A stretch of DNA of 64,000 bases. Origin: Marisa cornuarietis. Its lineage: Eukaryota > Mollusca > Gastropoda > Architaenioglossa > Ampullariidae. Under the pieces are notes generated by a model. The model was not told the origin of the DNA. It saw nothing but the letters and a program-made list of their open reading frames with translations, and did no database searches. Positions 11,535-22,984 of the stretch are shown here, in pieces. The position numbers and the translations under genes are program-made. Each line of letters starts with the position of its first letter. The first letter of the stretch is position 1. The stretch lies in assembly GCA_004794655.1 (NCBI GenBank), contig SMMW01000618.1:682001-746000 (forward strand), in the 5' to 3' direction.

Positions 11535-13899
11535 TTCCTGATGTACCCATTTTCCCAAAGTACGAAGACAGAGTTTTGGTTCTATACCTGCACTTTCTTG
11601 CCGCCCTCCAGGAATCTTTCCAGAACACGAGTAGGCCATGTCTCGATGTGTTTGTCCGAGGTTAAAGAGCGATGTGGCCCAGCGCCATCCATCACACCAG
11701 TCGATGTTCCTCACTCACACGCGCGCGCGCGTTTCTTCCTTCCGATAATGTGAAGCTGGCCTCGGCGACAGATCCGTGTCAGTGCGCCTGGCACCGGGCG
11801 TAAAACCTTGTCTTCGTGTTTTTAATTCCTGACAAAAAACATCATGACGTTTGTCTTTTTCTTCCTGTCAGTCGTTTTACATCCCACGCGATTCTCTTTC
11901 CCTGTCGTCGTCTAGTTCTCTCCCTTCTTCTTCTCTCGACTGTCGTAAATAAAACCACTGACACTTTAAATGATTTTTTTCTAAGCGCATATCATCCTTC
12001 CTTCATTTAAGAAAAATTTCAATTTCTTCCATATTTTTCTTATCCATTTTCTTGTATTCCTTTTCTTTTTGTAACAATCAATAACACTTACAGCAATTGA
12101 CGTAGTAATCGCTAACTAAGAAGGCTGCTGAGAGCGGATGATTCAATGAACAGCTTCCATAGAAAGGGCTGAGAAGCACGTGAACTGGAATGAATGCAGC
12201 AAGTTGGTCGGGAACAGGATTGGCCATTAACTGCCAACTGCCATTTACTGAATTGTCATGTGCTGTAGAGACATAGGCCACATGCTCAAATCCCTTCTTA
12301 ACAATATTCTTGCGAGAAAGCCTGTCCACACAGACAGACAGACAGAAAAAGCAGTTGGATCGAGCTGGAAAACGTCCCCTCTCTATTAAGGAACTGTATT
12401 ATTTAGGTATGGCTGTTTGGTTTAAAGATGGCAGAAGGAGAGCCTTCCGAATAAACTTGACTACGCAGTTTTTTTTTCTTGCCAACCGATTTCTTATCTT
12501 TTTAGTTTTGAATCTAGGCTTTACATTTTGAGACCTTGACCAAATTACGCATGGGTACTGTCACCCTTTATCAGAAGAAAAGAGAAGAGAGAAGAAGACA
12601 ACGAGAGGATATCAGTTCGTGTTTGCCCTCGTGTCATCCATTTGTACTCGCTATTGTTTCTTGTATGGTTGAATGTCGGTTCGTTTGTAATCTTACGTTT
12701 GCAACTCTTTGAGCTCGCATTCACACGAAATGCGGTTTACAAATTCAGTTATCAATTAATCTTAGTGATCCACTTCTCTCCCTTTGTACCGAGACAGAAA
12801 GAGAGAAAGACATAAGATAATTACATCATCATCGCAACTTTTCTTCTTCTCTAAAATCGATTCACTTGTCCTGCACGCTAGGACTCGTGCACGAACCTTC
12901 AAGAGGACCTGGTCTATCTTGAGATGCCAGACAAACTAATAGAAGTTTTCTAACACGTCATTGTCTGAATCAGAACTGGAAGTCCACGCCACCACCACCT
13001 GGGATGACATTTCCCTCATCGGCTGAGTCGCCATGCGTGCAGATTCCAGCGTGCAGGAAATGGTAGAAACCAAGGAACCAGAAGCGATGTCAGTCGCGAA
13101 GATTATTTCCCTTGTCTAATGTCAGACACGGGGATATCGACAACGATCCCTTCCGTAGATAATTGGCTTGGAGAAAGGATGACAGAAATACTGATGACAT
13201 ACGGGTCGTAGAACTGGTGCCTCTTAAAAAAAAAATAAAACCTTCAAGACTTAAAACCATCTATGGCTTAGTCGGCATACGAATTGCATCTACGACCAAG
13301 AAGAGTTATACACACTTACTATAGAACTGATTTGTAATGACTTTTGTACTGGTGATATTTCTATTTATTTCACCCTTATTTGAAATGGCAGCTGATCCAT
13401 CAAGTAAACAATTCAAGACCTTTAAGGAGATACAGGGTATTACGAGGCGACTTTTTGATATAATGCTGTTTGACTTTCCTATTGGGTGCATATCGATGGG
13501 GCATGTTAAGACTTAGAAGATAGGAAAGTCTTGTGTGAATGTAACCATTGGTTGCCATGGAAACGATCCAAAATCAATGCAAAAAATAATAAATTTCAAA
13601 ATTTAATGGAATCATAATAGTACAAATCTGTTAGCTGCTGTTCGTCTTTATGAAATGCACATAAAATTAAGTAAGTGGTCATTTGAAATGTTTCTTATCA
13701 CTTATTTTTATGAATTTTTCCAACTTTTTATGTAACAAAATTACAAAAAATACAATTGAAATGACAAAACTTGGTGTTTAATTCTCCTAGCTAATTTTCC
13801 TCGCGTAATTTCAAAGATCTATGTATAAACAAAGCCTGCAGATTTACTAAGGTCTGTCTTTACTGATTAGGGAGTTATTAAAGTTGGAATGAGACATCA
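11535..13899. other. Non-coding stretch
   Basis: No gene is recognised. There is a short (CG)n run at 11718-11730 and a short CAGA repeat at 12332-12345. An X-box-like motif, GTTGCCATGGAAAC, lies at 13551-13564 and is discussed in the findings. Confidence 0.4.
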
Positions 13900-14416
13900 A
13901 AGTAAATCAAATCAAACTTTATTGTCTGTACAAGGCATAGTCCAAGACATAAAATTCTCTTTGGCTCACAATCACTACTCACATATAAACATAATATACA
14001 GAATATTTATATATGCACATACAAACATAATGCGCAGACCTACAAACATAATGCGCAGACATACATACCCATACACGACGTTCAACATACGCGCACACCT
14101 ACACATACACATCAGGCTCCTGAGAAGGATGTCAGGTAATATAAGATAGGCCTACAAGTCCTTGTGCCTTTTATTTAGGACAATGATGGCTGCTGGCCTT
14201 CAGGTATATGTGAGAGGGTGTAGGTAGACGTTTTTTGAATGTCGCGTATGGGTGTATATGTCTGCACGTTATGTTTGTATGTTCATATATATATATATAT
14301 ATCGTTGTCATATATTATGTCTGTATGTGAATAGTGATTGTAAGCCAAAGAAAAATTTCTGTCTTGGACTATGCCTTGTACAGACAATAAAGTTTGATCT
14401 GATTTGATTTGATTAT
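13900..14416. mobile_element. Inverted pair of retroposon tails (foldback-like, about 515 bp)
   Basis: The left arm starts AAATCAAATCAAACTTTATT and contains GTCTGTACAAGGCATAGTCC, then TTTGGCTCACAATCAC (to about 14110). The right arm (about 14212-14416) is its reverse complement with about 10-20 percent divergence. It ends GGACTATGCCTTGTACAGAC, then AATAAAG and TTTGATCTGATTTGATTT. Each arm read outward looks like the 3' end of a LINE or SINE, with AATAAAG and a (TTTGA)n-type tail, so both ends of the structure are 3' ends. About 100 bp in the middle do not pair. The right arm contains an (AT)n run at 14285-14302. Confidence 0.75.
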
Positions 14417-16359
14417 CCAGAGAACTCGACTGGTGTTTATGTCCAGATGTAGTAGGTGCTTTACAAGGCCAGATAGTGCTCAAAACCTAAAAATGTGGGA
14501 TTTACTAAATATCCCTATTTTATATCATCTGTGTTTTTTACACCTGTAATGCAATTGGTTGCCATAGAAACGATCTAAGATGGCTCCCAAACAAACAGTT
14601 TTAAAAGCTTATAACTTTTTCTCTTGTGGTTAAAATCAAAATTATTTTTTGAAATGGTTACCTGAAGGAAAGATCTACATTTCTATGCGAGAAACGACTT
14701 AGTCTTTTTTTTAAATACGGTATGTTTATTTTTAAGAAAATATGCTTTTAAAAAACTGTAACTACTAAACTACTAATTCTTTTTGAAATAATCTCACATA
14801 GAAATGTTTAAATTTACACGAAGAAGAATTCAATCAAACTGCTTCATATGCCAATGTAAAGTTATAAACTTTTGAAGTGAACAAATGGTAACCAAAACAT
14901 GAAACGGAAGAAACAAGCAAAGATAAGTTGAATATTTTTTGAATATTGAATATTTTTTTTCATGTAACCTATCCTCTAATTTAGGTATTTAAGCTTCCCA
15001 GCTGGCGTTTGGCAGTTAAGATCGGTCGAGTAAAAACGAAAAGGTATTTATGACCGAAGCAGCGTCAGGTAGATTATCTTCTAAAACTGCTCTCAATTCC
15101 ATCTTAAAATGTCATTCCGCATTTCTGGAACTGGTAGCGTCTCGCCAGGACAGGCATTAAGTCCTTTAACACTGCCATTAGATCCCCTAACACTACACTT
15201 CTAATTCCCTGTAGTAGTTTTTTGAAGTTCCTTATCCCCATCAGATTTCAGCGACCTTCAGCTGCCTTCGGGAAATCCTTTCGCTAAACTCTTAACCTTT
15301 TATTCAACATCATAAACCCCTTCTCTTAAGTTGTCTATTGTATACTTTTAATCAGCAATTCTTTATTGAAAGCTAATTGACAAACGTTTGATAAAGTTTG
15401 AAATGGTGTTTACATGGCGGTTATGCAGAAACTTTGACAAACCTTCGGCCAGGTTAAGAAGGAATTTAAAGTCAAGCTGCCAGTTAAGCAAATGAGTTTC
15501 AAGCATCCTTACAAGTCTTCAGGTTGCATAAATATATATTAGAACAATTTAATGAAAGTCACATTCCTGCATGCTAATTGTATTCCTTTCTATTGTCTCT
15601 GCAATTTTTAATAGCCTCCCGAGTGTTCTACTTATTCTGCCGCTAACTGCTGACATACATACTGTACTTGGAATATTGCCAGCTTTACTCTTTTTTCTGA
15701 TTTTCTTTCAAGTTGAAAGAGCTGAAGGAGGACAAAGCAATTCAAAATGCTGAGGGCAACCTTTATGTGGAAGTGAACGCTGAATTTAATGTTTATGTCT
15801 CACATGTGGTTCATGTTATCGTTTGTGTAGTCAAAATACAAAAACTCTCATTATGTGTTGGAAATTAGATTTTGCGTAAACTATTACTGAGAAAAATCTG
15901 CGTTTGCACATAAAAGAAGGTCGGTTAGGAATTAGAAAGTATGTAAAACAATTTTTTGACAACTTCCTCTAGAATTACACTGCAGTTCTCATCCGTTCTG
16001 CACCCATTTTTTATTTTAATAAAGCTTTCACTCACTCCCTCCTACTTTCAGTAGATTCAAATTCCATTGTTTGCCGTTATTTTTTGAACAAAGCTCTTTA
16101 TCCTTTTTTGCAAACTGTAAATGGTAACGTAATTCACCCGATCAGTTTGCATTGGAAGTGCAAGTGAATGTGAGTGCTAGTGTCTTGTAACCTTTTCCGG
16201 AGAATGTAACTTTATAGAGTGTGGTGGCGATTTATTCCGAAATTAGTGGAAACGATAGCAGCAAGTAAGAGTGACTCCGTTTCATGGTTTTATTTCTCTG
16301 TGCTGTTCACGCTTCTTACAAATGAAATAATACTGCTCTAAAGTTGTGATCTCTTCGTT
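14417..16359. other. AT-rich non-coding stretch
   Basis: No gene is recognised. A second X-box-like motif (GTTGCCATAGAAAC) lies at 14558-14571. A short inverted repeat, ACATTTCTATG near 14671 and CATAGAAATGT near 14795, could form a hairpin with a loop of about 110 nt. Confidence 0.4.
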
Positions 16360-17030
16360 CCAATCTATTTTTTTCTCTCCTTATTCTCCTTGGTCAAGGA
16401 CTGGATTGGCACTTCTTCCTTTTTGTTCCTTTTTTTTTCTTTCTTCTCGTCTTTCCTACTTCTTTCCTTTTTCTCCTTTTTTCCTTCTGTTCTACAGTTT
16501 TTCTTCCTCTCATTCAGTCAGTCAGTCAGTCAGTCAGTCAGTCAGTCAGTCAGTCAGTCAGTCAGTCAGTCAGTCAGTCAGTCAGTCTTACTTTCTCACC
16601 CTTTTTGCTTTATTTCTTTCTTTACTTTCCTCTTACTTTGTTTTAGTTTTTCGTTTTTAAATTTTCTTTCTTTATTTATGTTTTACTCCTTCGGTTTTTT
16701 TTCTTTATTTCTTTTATTCAGTCCATGTTTTTTCCTTCTTCTTTCTTTATTGCCGTCCTTTCTTTTATCATAAAATTCTCTCTTTCTTTTTTCTTTAATA
16801 ATTTCTTTTTTCGTTCACTCCTTCCTTTTTTCTTTCACTTTTTTTGGTTCTTAATTTCTTTCTTGCTTATTTCGTTACTTCTTACTTTCTCTCACTCTTT
16901 TTATTTTTTATTTTTGTCATTTATTTCTTTATTTATTTTTCTTTCTTTCCTTGTTTTTCTTTTTTGTGTCTCTCTCTCTTTTCAATCTTTCTTTCGTTTT
17001 TTCTTTTATCCTTAAAGAAATGCCTCAAAT
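16360..17030. repeat. Long pyrimidine-rich tract (plus strand) enclosing (CAGT)n
   Basis: About 670 bp consist almost wholly of T and C on the plus strand, mostly TTTC/TTCT/TTTTC runs. The tract is interrupted by the tetranucleotide array at 16514-16587. Short frames rich in Phe, Ser and Leu are by-products. Confidence 0.9.
16514..16587. repeat. (TCAG)18 tetranucleotide microsatellite
   Basis: A perfect TCAG run of about 18 units. The serine-glutamine-valine peptides on the plus strand come from it. The same tetranucleotide forms the tail of the LINE copy at 46075. Confidence 0.96.
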
Positions 17031-18439
17031 AAGATATTGTAGTCATCTTTCGTCTTTTTTTCTTGTGCTTTTTTACTATTGCTTTCTTGTGTTTGCTCTT
17101 CGTCTTCTTGAGTTTCTCCAAACCTGCTAATGATTTCTCTTCCATCTCACACAATTACCGTTACCCCAGACTTGCTTCACTTTAGCAACTGAAGGCACAT
17201 GCTTCTTCTCTTGCTAGCATTCACGCTAGACCTGTGCAGCGATCCCATGACTCATTTCGAAATGGTTTTTGTCGTTTCCAGCTCAAAGGTATTCACAAGA
17301 GCGCCATTTTTCTTGTTCCTTTTCTTTTGCTGTCTTCCATGTTATCCACTATTTATTTTTGTAATAGTTTGTAATAGCTTTACAACACTTTCAAAAAATT
17401 GTTCCTCGTAAATTGACTTCGAGCAAGTAAAAATACTTAAAAGAGCCGAAACAGAATAAAACTTACGAAAAATTAGCTGTTTGAGTGTGTATAACCCAGA
17501 AAACATTTTTGTAAACCTACGAAAAATTAGCTGTTTAAGTGTATAACCCAGAAAACATTTTTGTAAAAAAAAGTACAAAGCAATTTGAAATAAGTGGTAA
17601 GACTTCGACAAAGTTTTAAAGACAGTTATCATGATATAGAGAGTCGAGAGACACTCACTGGTGGTTCGTTACATCAGAGATTTTATTTCTTTACTAGCTT
17701 TCAAAATTGCACCAAAATATATTATACAGTGGAAGGTGCTTGGAAAGAAGTGATGATAATTGTGTGACAAACACCAGGTTTAGTAATACCCCCTTATTGC
17801 GCAAAAGCTTTTATTACTTTCATTAATATATACATACAATTATTAGTAGGAGTAGTAGTAGTAGTAGTAGTAGAAGAAGGAGAAGAAGAACAAGAACAAT
17901 AATTTATTTTGCCAAGAGACATTGTACAATAAACATGTTTTAATTACCTCTGCTCTCTCGACAATCGCTATTTAAAATATCAGTGGCCTTTATCTGCACC
18001 ACTTTTTAAATACAAAAGTCAGAACAGCTCTACATGCAGTTGCAAAAATTAGTAATGAACACGTTCAAGATTCCAACTGAATTCCAATACATGGAAATCT
18101 ATATCTGAGTAAGAAACAGTGTCAGAAACAAACGTACATGGAGAGATAAAAGAGCATAATAATCACCATAGCAACCACTGTCGGTGGACATCTATGTTGT
18201 CATATCAGAGAGGTCTTCATCCATGTCCCCCATCAGAAGAGGCAGGAAAATTCTCAGAGTAGTCAGAAAATTGGCTGTTATCGTCATATGAGACAAATTT
18301 ATACGAGATAATATTAACAATCACCTTTTAGCAGTTTCATATGATAACATTAATATTGTCAAGATGTCTCAATATATTCTCACTATCCTGCTGATGTTAC
18401 TAACCTGTATTCTCTTATTCTCTATAACTTAAATTTAAT
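17031..18439. other. Non-coding stretch
   Basis: Apart from the 52-bp duplication there is an (AGT)n/(AAG)n run at 17843-17895. It is followed by TTTATTTTGCCAAGAGACA, which on the minus strand looks like a retroposon 3' end. No gene is seen. Confidence 0.4.
17463..17565. repeat. Two-copy tandem repeat of about 52 bp
   Basis: Two adjacent copies contain TACGAAAAATTAGCTGTTT and ATAACCCAGAAAACATTTTT. They differ by a 2-bp indel (GTGTGT versus GTGT) and single substitutions. Confidence 0.88.
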
Positions 18440-18972
18440 AAATGTATATTCATGTACAAAATACTGACCAGTAAACTGTCCCCCAGACTAGCTTTGTTGT
18501 TCTCTTCCAATTATACTCGGACTTCCCCAAAACTAAATAATCCAATCCCCAGAATAGACCTCTATAAATCTAGTCTGAAATATTCAGGGAGCGTGTTGTG
18601 GAACAGCCTCCCTCTCCATCTCAAGCAGCTGAACTCCCTAAACTGCTTTAGACGCCATCTTCTCAAACATTTACAAGAAAATTAGATGAGCCCTCTAGAA
18701 ACACCTCTCAATTCCAGGATCCATGTAAATATCTGCTTTTTTGTTGTTGCTGTTGTTTCTTGCTTGTACTTTTTTTTCTAACAATCACCTTGTACATACT
18801 CACCTTCCACTCTTATTTGATGTTATCTCATGTTTACTACTAATTATTTTGCATTCATTTAATTATTTGTTTATTCTTTCCCCGTACGGGGCGATTGCTA
18901 AATGAAAAAAGCACCTCTTCGCTTATTTACCTCTCGTTAATAAAGAATTGTCATTGTCATTGTCATTGTCTC
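18440..18972 (+). mobile_element. LINE 3' end, L2/CR1-like (RT C-terminus, 3' UTR, tail)
   Basis: The plus strand at 18452-18685 encodes MYKILTSKLSPRLALLF at the start, then PRIDLYKSSLKYSGSVLWNS and LPLHLKQLNSLNCFRRHLLK before a stop. The pattern of a basic-aromatic stretch, then YSGxxLWNSLP and SLxxFRRxL, is the characteristic C-terminus of L2/CR1-type LINE reverse transcriptases. A 3' UTR of about 230 bp follows, with a CCCCGTACGGGG palindrome near 18880-18891. The element ends in AATAAAGA and an (ATTGTC)n tail at 18949-18971. It is strongly 5' truncated. The frame is intact but only a relic, not a host gene. Confidence 0.82.
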
Positions 18973-19014
18973 TGTAGTCGCTGCCGTTAGAGCTGCAGTG
19001 ATCGCCCTTTACTG

Positions 19015-19145
19015 CCGGAACGCAGCGAGTCTTCTTGTTCTTCCTTCTACATACTGTGACTATTTCGTGACCATGTACAGCGCAATGAGTTTGCTTTGGC
19101 TAAGGTATTGCGGTATATAAATTCTCACTTATTATTATTAACAAT
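19015..19145 (+). mobile_element. Short retroposon 3' end with (TTA)n tail
   Basis: The plus strand has AGCGCAATGAGTTTGCTTTG, then GCGGTATATAAATTCTCAC and TTATTATTATT. This is the same end as at 35085-35473 (GCGCTATAAAAATCTTCAC plus TTA units), so I read it as a 5'-truncated copy of that family. Confidence 0.6.
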
Positions 19146-21870
19146 TATATTTTCGACTCTTGAAAACACCGACTAAACGGAAACAGGTAACAGTTTGAAA
19201 TTCAAAATAGAGAGAAAAAGTATAAAAATAACACCTATACATAAAAAAAATAAAATTAGACGATTGTGTTTCTCCCTTTTATTTAGTAATTTACTTATTT
19301 CTGAGACTAAAAAGCTGTTTGAAGCTGTCAGATGGTGTGAAAGTATGAAAGCGTATTAGTAGATAGCTAAAAACATAGAAGTCTGCAAGCTTGCTGTCAC
19401 CTAGCCGCGTTCAGAAGTCCCGGGTAGATCATGTGCGATGTGTGGGTGTTCGCAGTAATGAATCTGCATGGCGTCGAATCGGAAGTTTAAAAATAAAATG
19501 ATTGTATTAAAAGTAGAATTCGATAAACATTGGTTTTCAGGAACGAGAAAAGTATGGTATTGTTGCGATGTTCCAGCAGATAAAGAAAATTTTGTCTAGT
19601 CTCAGATCTCGGCCAGTGTCCTGTTTCATGCATAAGGCTTCAATAGATACTTCAATTCGTGGTAATACATGTATGAAATGTTTAAATGTATCCAGGGGTT
19701 TGTGTCTATTGCCATTGCTACGCAGCCGGTGGTCTGAAGGTTTCCCACCGGGTAGTTCCAATTTCTCGTCCCGGTCTGGCTGTGAGGAGACCCCGCGACT
19801 GTAAGCCAACGCCTCCAGTACTTCAATTAACGGCCATTTCGTGCCCAGTCCCCTTTAAAAATGATGCATCCGACTCCCCGCGGCTCAGAATAAAAAAAAA
19901 GAGTGAATGCCCGCCACATAGTTCACAGACATTGTGGCCAGGGGAAGCAAGCCAACGGAAACAACCATAGGTGTCGCTTTTCACAGAGCTGGTCACGTCT
20001 TGGAGCGTGCAATCTGGAATGGATGCACATAAAGAATTGAATGCACTTTTGATTACATTCACGTTTAATTATTTATCCTCTCTCCCTCTCTCTGAGTTTT
20101 CCTTCCGCTCTTTTTCAGTGCATCTCTTTTTTCGCTCGTTCTGTCGGTCTCTCGTTCTCTAGAAAGAAAGTACCCAGAGATATTTTATTGAAATAATGTT
20201 TTACTTAATTTCAAGCTTTCCTCGTGCGAACGTCTAAAACAAGGAACTGAATACTTTTTTTTTTTAAATTGAGAAACAGACTGAAGGAAATTTGGTAAAG
20301 TGAAATATTCGAAATATTTGAGTAAGTGATACTTCATAGGTTCTAAAATACAGAAAACGACGCATTCTAGTGCGTTATGAATGAGAGAGACTGAGAAGGA
20401 TATTGTGAGTGACAAAGTGAGTGAATCAAAAGGCAAGACTGAGGAGGGAAGAGAAATGAGAGAGAGAGTTAGTAAGAGAAAGAAAGACTAAACGCAACAC
20501 ACAAGTAGCGTGACATTATAAGCGTTAAAATGATTTTTAAGCCCGAAGAGGGCAATCCCATGTTCTCCTTTCACCCTGAAGCTCCTATCAGACAAAAAGA
20601 CAAAAGCAAAGTTTTTGGAAGAGATGAAAGGCACTACATGAATGACCTCCCATATGTTTAGAACTTTTAGAGGGCGCTAAAAGCATTTTAAACAGTTTTC
20701 TGAAGAGTTGGGGGCCTCCTGATTGTACTTATCACTTACTGCCATCACGTAACAATGCTAGCGCCTTTTTCTTCTTTAACCACAGCCTTTTATTAATTCG
20801 TTTATTTATTTGCAAGTCCTGATGTCAAGCGTATACACTATGACGGAGGAAGCTTGTATACTTAAATTTTGTAAGATTTGCGGACTCACTAAAGGTTGTT
20901 TCGTGTCTAAGTTAAATATGATATCTTTATAGTGTCTTGTTACAGTCGGACTATCCAATGCTTTCTGACAACAAGCATAAGTTCCTCCCCTTTCCTCCCG
21001 AAAGACCTTAAATTACAAACACTTAATGACACTGTGACCAAAATTTCTCCCCTAAAATAGGCCATGCGGGGTAAAATTAATTTCAATATTCTTGTTTTTC
21101 TGGCTATATTTGTTGAAAGTATTTGGCATGAAGTGTCAATAAATTTAGTTAAAAAGATAACTGCTTATCTGGTTTTTATCCAATTACATTTTTAGTCTGA
21201 CATCCAGGCGTCTAATGGGCGTGTTTCAAGGACTAAGACATACAGCAATTAGTAATGCTCTTAAAGAAAATCCACAGCACTAGTTCATTACTATTGTTTA
21301 TTCATACATTTCAAAATGAAATACTTAGCAGCAGCCTATTGCACTGGAATCATATTTAACGAAGGATTTATTCTGTCCCTGTGACAACCGTCAGAACCAA
21401 ACTTTATATTTTTCTCTCAAGTGATCCACTCTGCCGCAGGCACCAAAAAGACAATAAATGCCTATCAAAATGATATAGAACTACTTATCTTGTATGCTAT
21501 TCACATAATTGACTGTGCTATATTCCAAGAAAAAAAGAACAAAAAAGAATTTTTGTCCCACGACTCCCATCAGGCTTATTATTAGAAAGGGTTACAAAAC
21601 TATTCTACTGTATATGTTAATGTATGCTTGTGGTTGATAACATGTGATTTGCATGGTGTATCTGAAGCTGTTTAAGTACCACACAGTGCAGGAAGAAAAT
21701 ATCAGATATAAACAAAACAAGTATAGTGTACTACTACGTTAGTATGGAGTGGGGAACGAGGAGATAAAAAAGAAGCGTAAATGACAAAACTAAACAACTC
21801 TGAATCACCATAAAAAAACAATAATAATGTTCCTACACTACATCTCTAATTAAGAAACAAAAGTTCGGCA
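19146..21870. other. Non-coding stretch
   Basis: No gene is recognised. A moderately GC-rich patch at 19700-19960 has overlapping short frames on both strands but no recognisable protein. T-rich and GA-rich runs occur at 20060-20160 and 20380-20490. Confidence 0.4.
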
Positions 21871-22131
21871 CTAATGGTCGTCAGGTGGTCGGCCACAAAC
21901 GTGGCTCTACAGAAACCTTGTTCTGACTCTACCATAGTGGTTCAAGACAAGCTCTCCTATTGGTCAATCTGGATAAAATCCAACCAATCAAAATGTGTGT
22001 TTTTCTTGGACGGTCTTTACGTTGCCATTTGCAATTTTGGAAAAAAAATTATGCATAGGTTTTGCGCGCGTTTTTGGAAATAAGAAATGAGCCACTTATC
22101 CAGCGAGAAAGACATTTTGGGCGCCACCAGT
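21871..22131. promoter_or_regulatory. Possible promoter-like patch (CCAAT and E2F-like motifs)
   Basis: Within 200 bp there are two opposed CCAAT boxes (CTATTGGTC at about 21958-21966 and AACCAATCA at about 21982-21990). There are also two E2F-like motifs (TTTTGCGCGCG at about 22060-22070 and TTTTGGGCGCC at about 22115-22125). Clustering of these motifs is typical of some cell-cycle promoters, but no transcript can be assigned. This rests on motifs only. Confidence 0.25.
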
Positions 22132-22141
22132 CGAGAGTATG

Positions 22142-22984
22142 ACAGAACTTTCAAATAGGGGGTTTTAGTAGGTCACGGCGGGCTATGCTATTTTGTGGGA
22201 GGGGAGAGCGGGTAGGATCGATATTTGAGAGGGGTGTGAGGTTGGGCGTTGGCTGGTGTTGTGTGTGATTTATGAAGTAGGGTTAGGGTTTGGGTTAGGG
22301 TTAGGGTAAGGTTTATGAGTGTGGGTTAGGGGTAGGGTTAGGGTTAGGTTATATTGTAGTGAATTAAGCAGAGGAGAAATGGTTAGGACTGGTCGAGTGA
22401 CGGTATGGTGATTGACATGGAGTTGTGTGAAATTATTGGCTGGTTTTAGTTATGTGATATTTGGTGCGGAGGGGGGGTGAAAGTTTGTTGATTTGATTTC
22501 GTGTTAGCAGACGATAGAAAGTCGAGAGGATTGAAGATGGCGAGTGTGCATGGAAATTTGGGGAAAAATTGTGGTGCAATTGTGGATTTCAAGGAAAAGT
22601 TGAGAGGTGCAGAGTCTGGAAAGTACAGGAGAAAGAAGTTTAGAATTTACGGAGAAGTGACAAGGTTGTTTGTTATGAGTTTAGTGGAAGACTTTGATTT
22701 GTTTTTTGAGTTTGTACGTGAATGTGGTGGAAGGATTCGAAGAAGATTGGGAAAGCGACGTCAGGAAAAATTTTCTTTATTTCTGGATACTATTTCTCGG
22801 AATAATTGGAGGAAGGATTCGAAGAAGATGAAGCAGACGATATCGGAGTTAAGCGAGGACAGAGAGAGAGAGAGAGAGCAGAAGATGAGTGACGTAATAG
22901 TGACGTCACTATTTTGCATAGCTCCGCCTACAGGTAAGCCATTTTTGTTATGGCGTTACAAAACCCCCTATAAGAAAGCTGTTC
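22142..22984. mobile_element. 843-bp DNA-transposon-like element with TIRs and 10-bp target duplication
   Basis: The direct repeat CGAGAGTATG occurs at 22132-22141 and 22985-22994. Just inside lie imperfect terminal inverted repeats. The left end reads ACTTTCAAATAGGGGGTTTT, and the right end on the minus strand reads GCTTTCTTATAGGGGGTTTT. Homology continues inward to GGCGGGCTATGC on the left and GGCGGAGCTATGC on the right, where the right end has about 20 extra bases. An 8-11-bp target duplication with long TIRs fits Mutator-like elements, or with an 8-bp duplication hAT; no transposase is recognisable, so it is probably non-autonomous. The interior is strikingly C-poor and G-rich on the plus strand. 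It carries TTAGGG repeats, a 161-residue frame and a perfect CRE palindrome. Confidence 0.72.
22274..22352 (+). repeat. Interstitial telomere-like (TTAGGG)n tract, degenerate
   Basis: Several GGGTTA units, some with one-base changes (GGGTTTGGGTTA, GGGTAAGG, GGGTTAGGGGTAGGG), lie inside the TIR element at 22142-22984. TTAGGG is the animal telomere repeat. The tract is short and diverged, so it is not a chromosome end. Confidence 0.85.
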
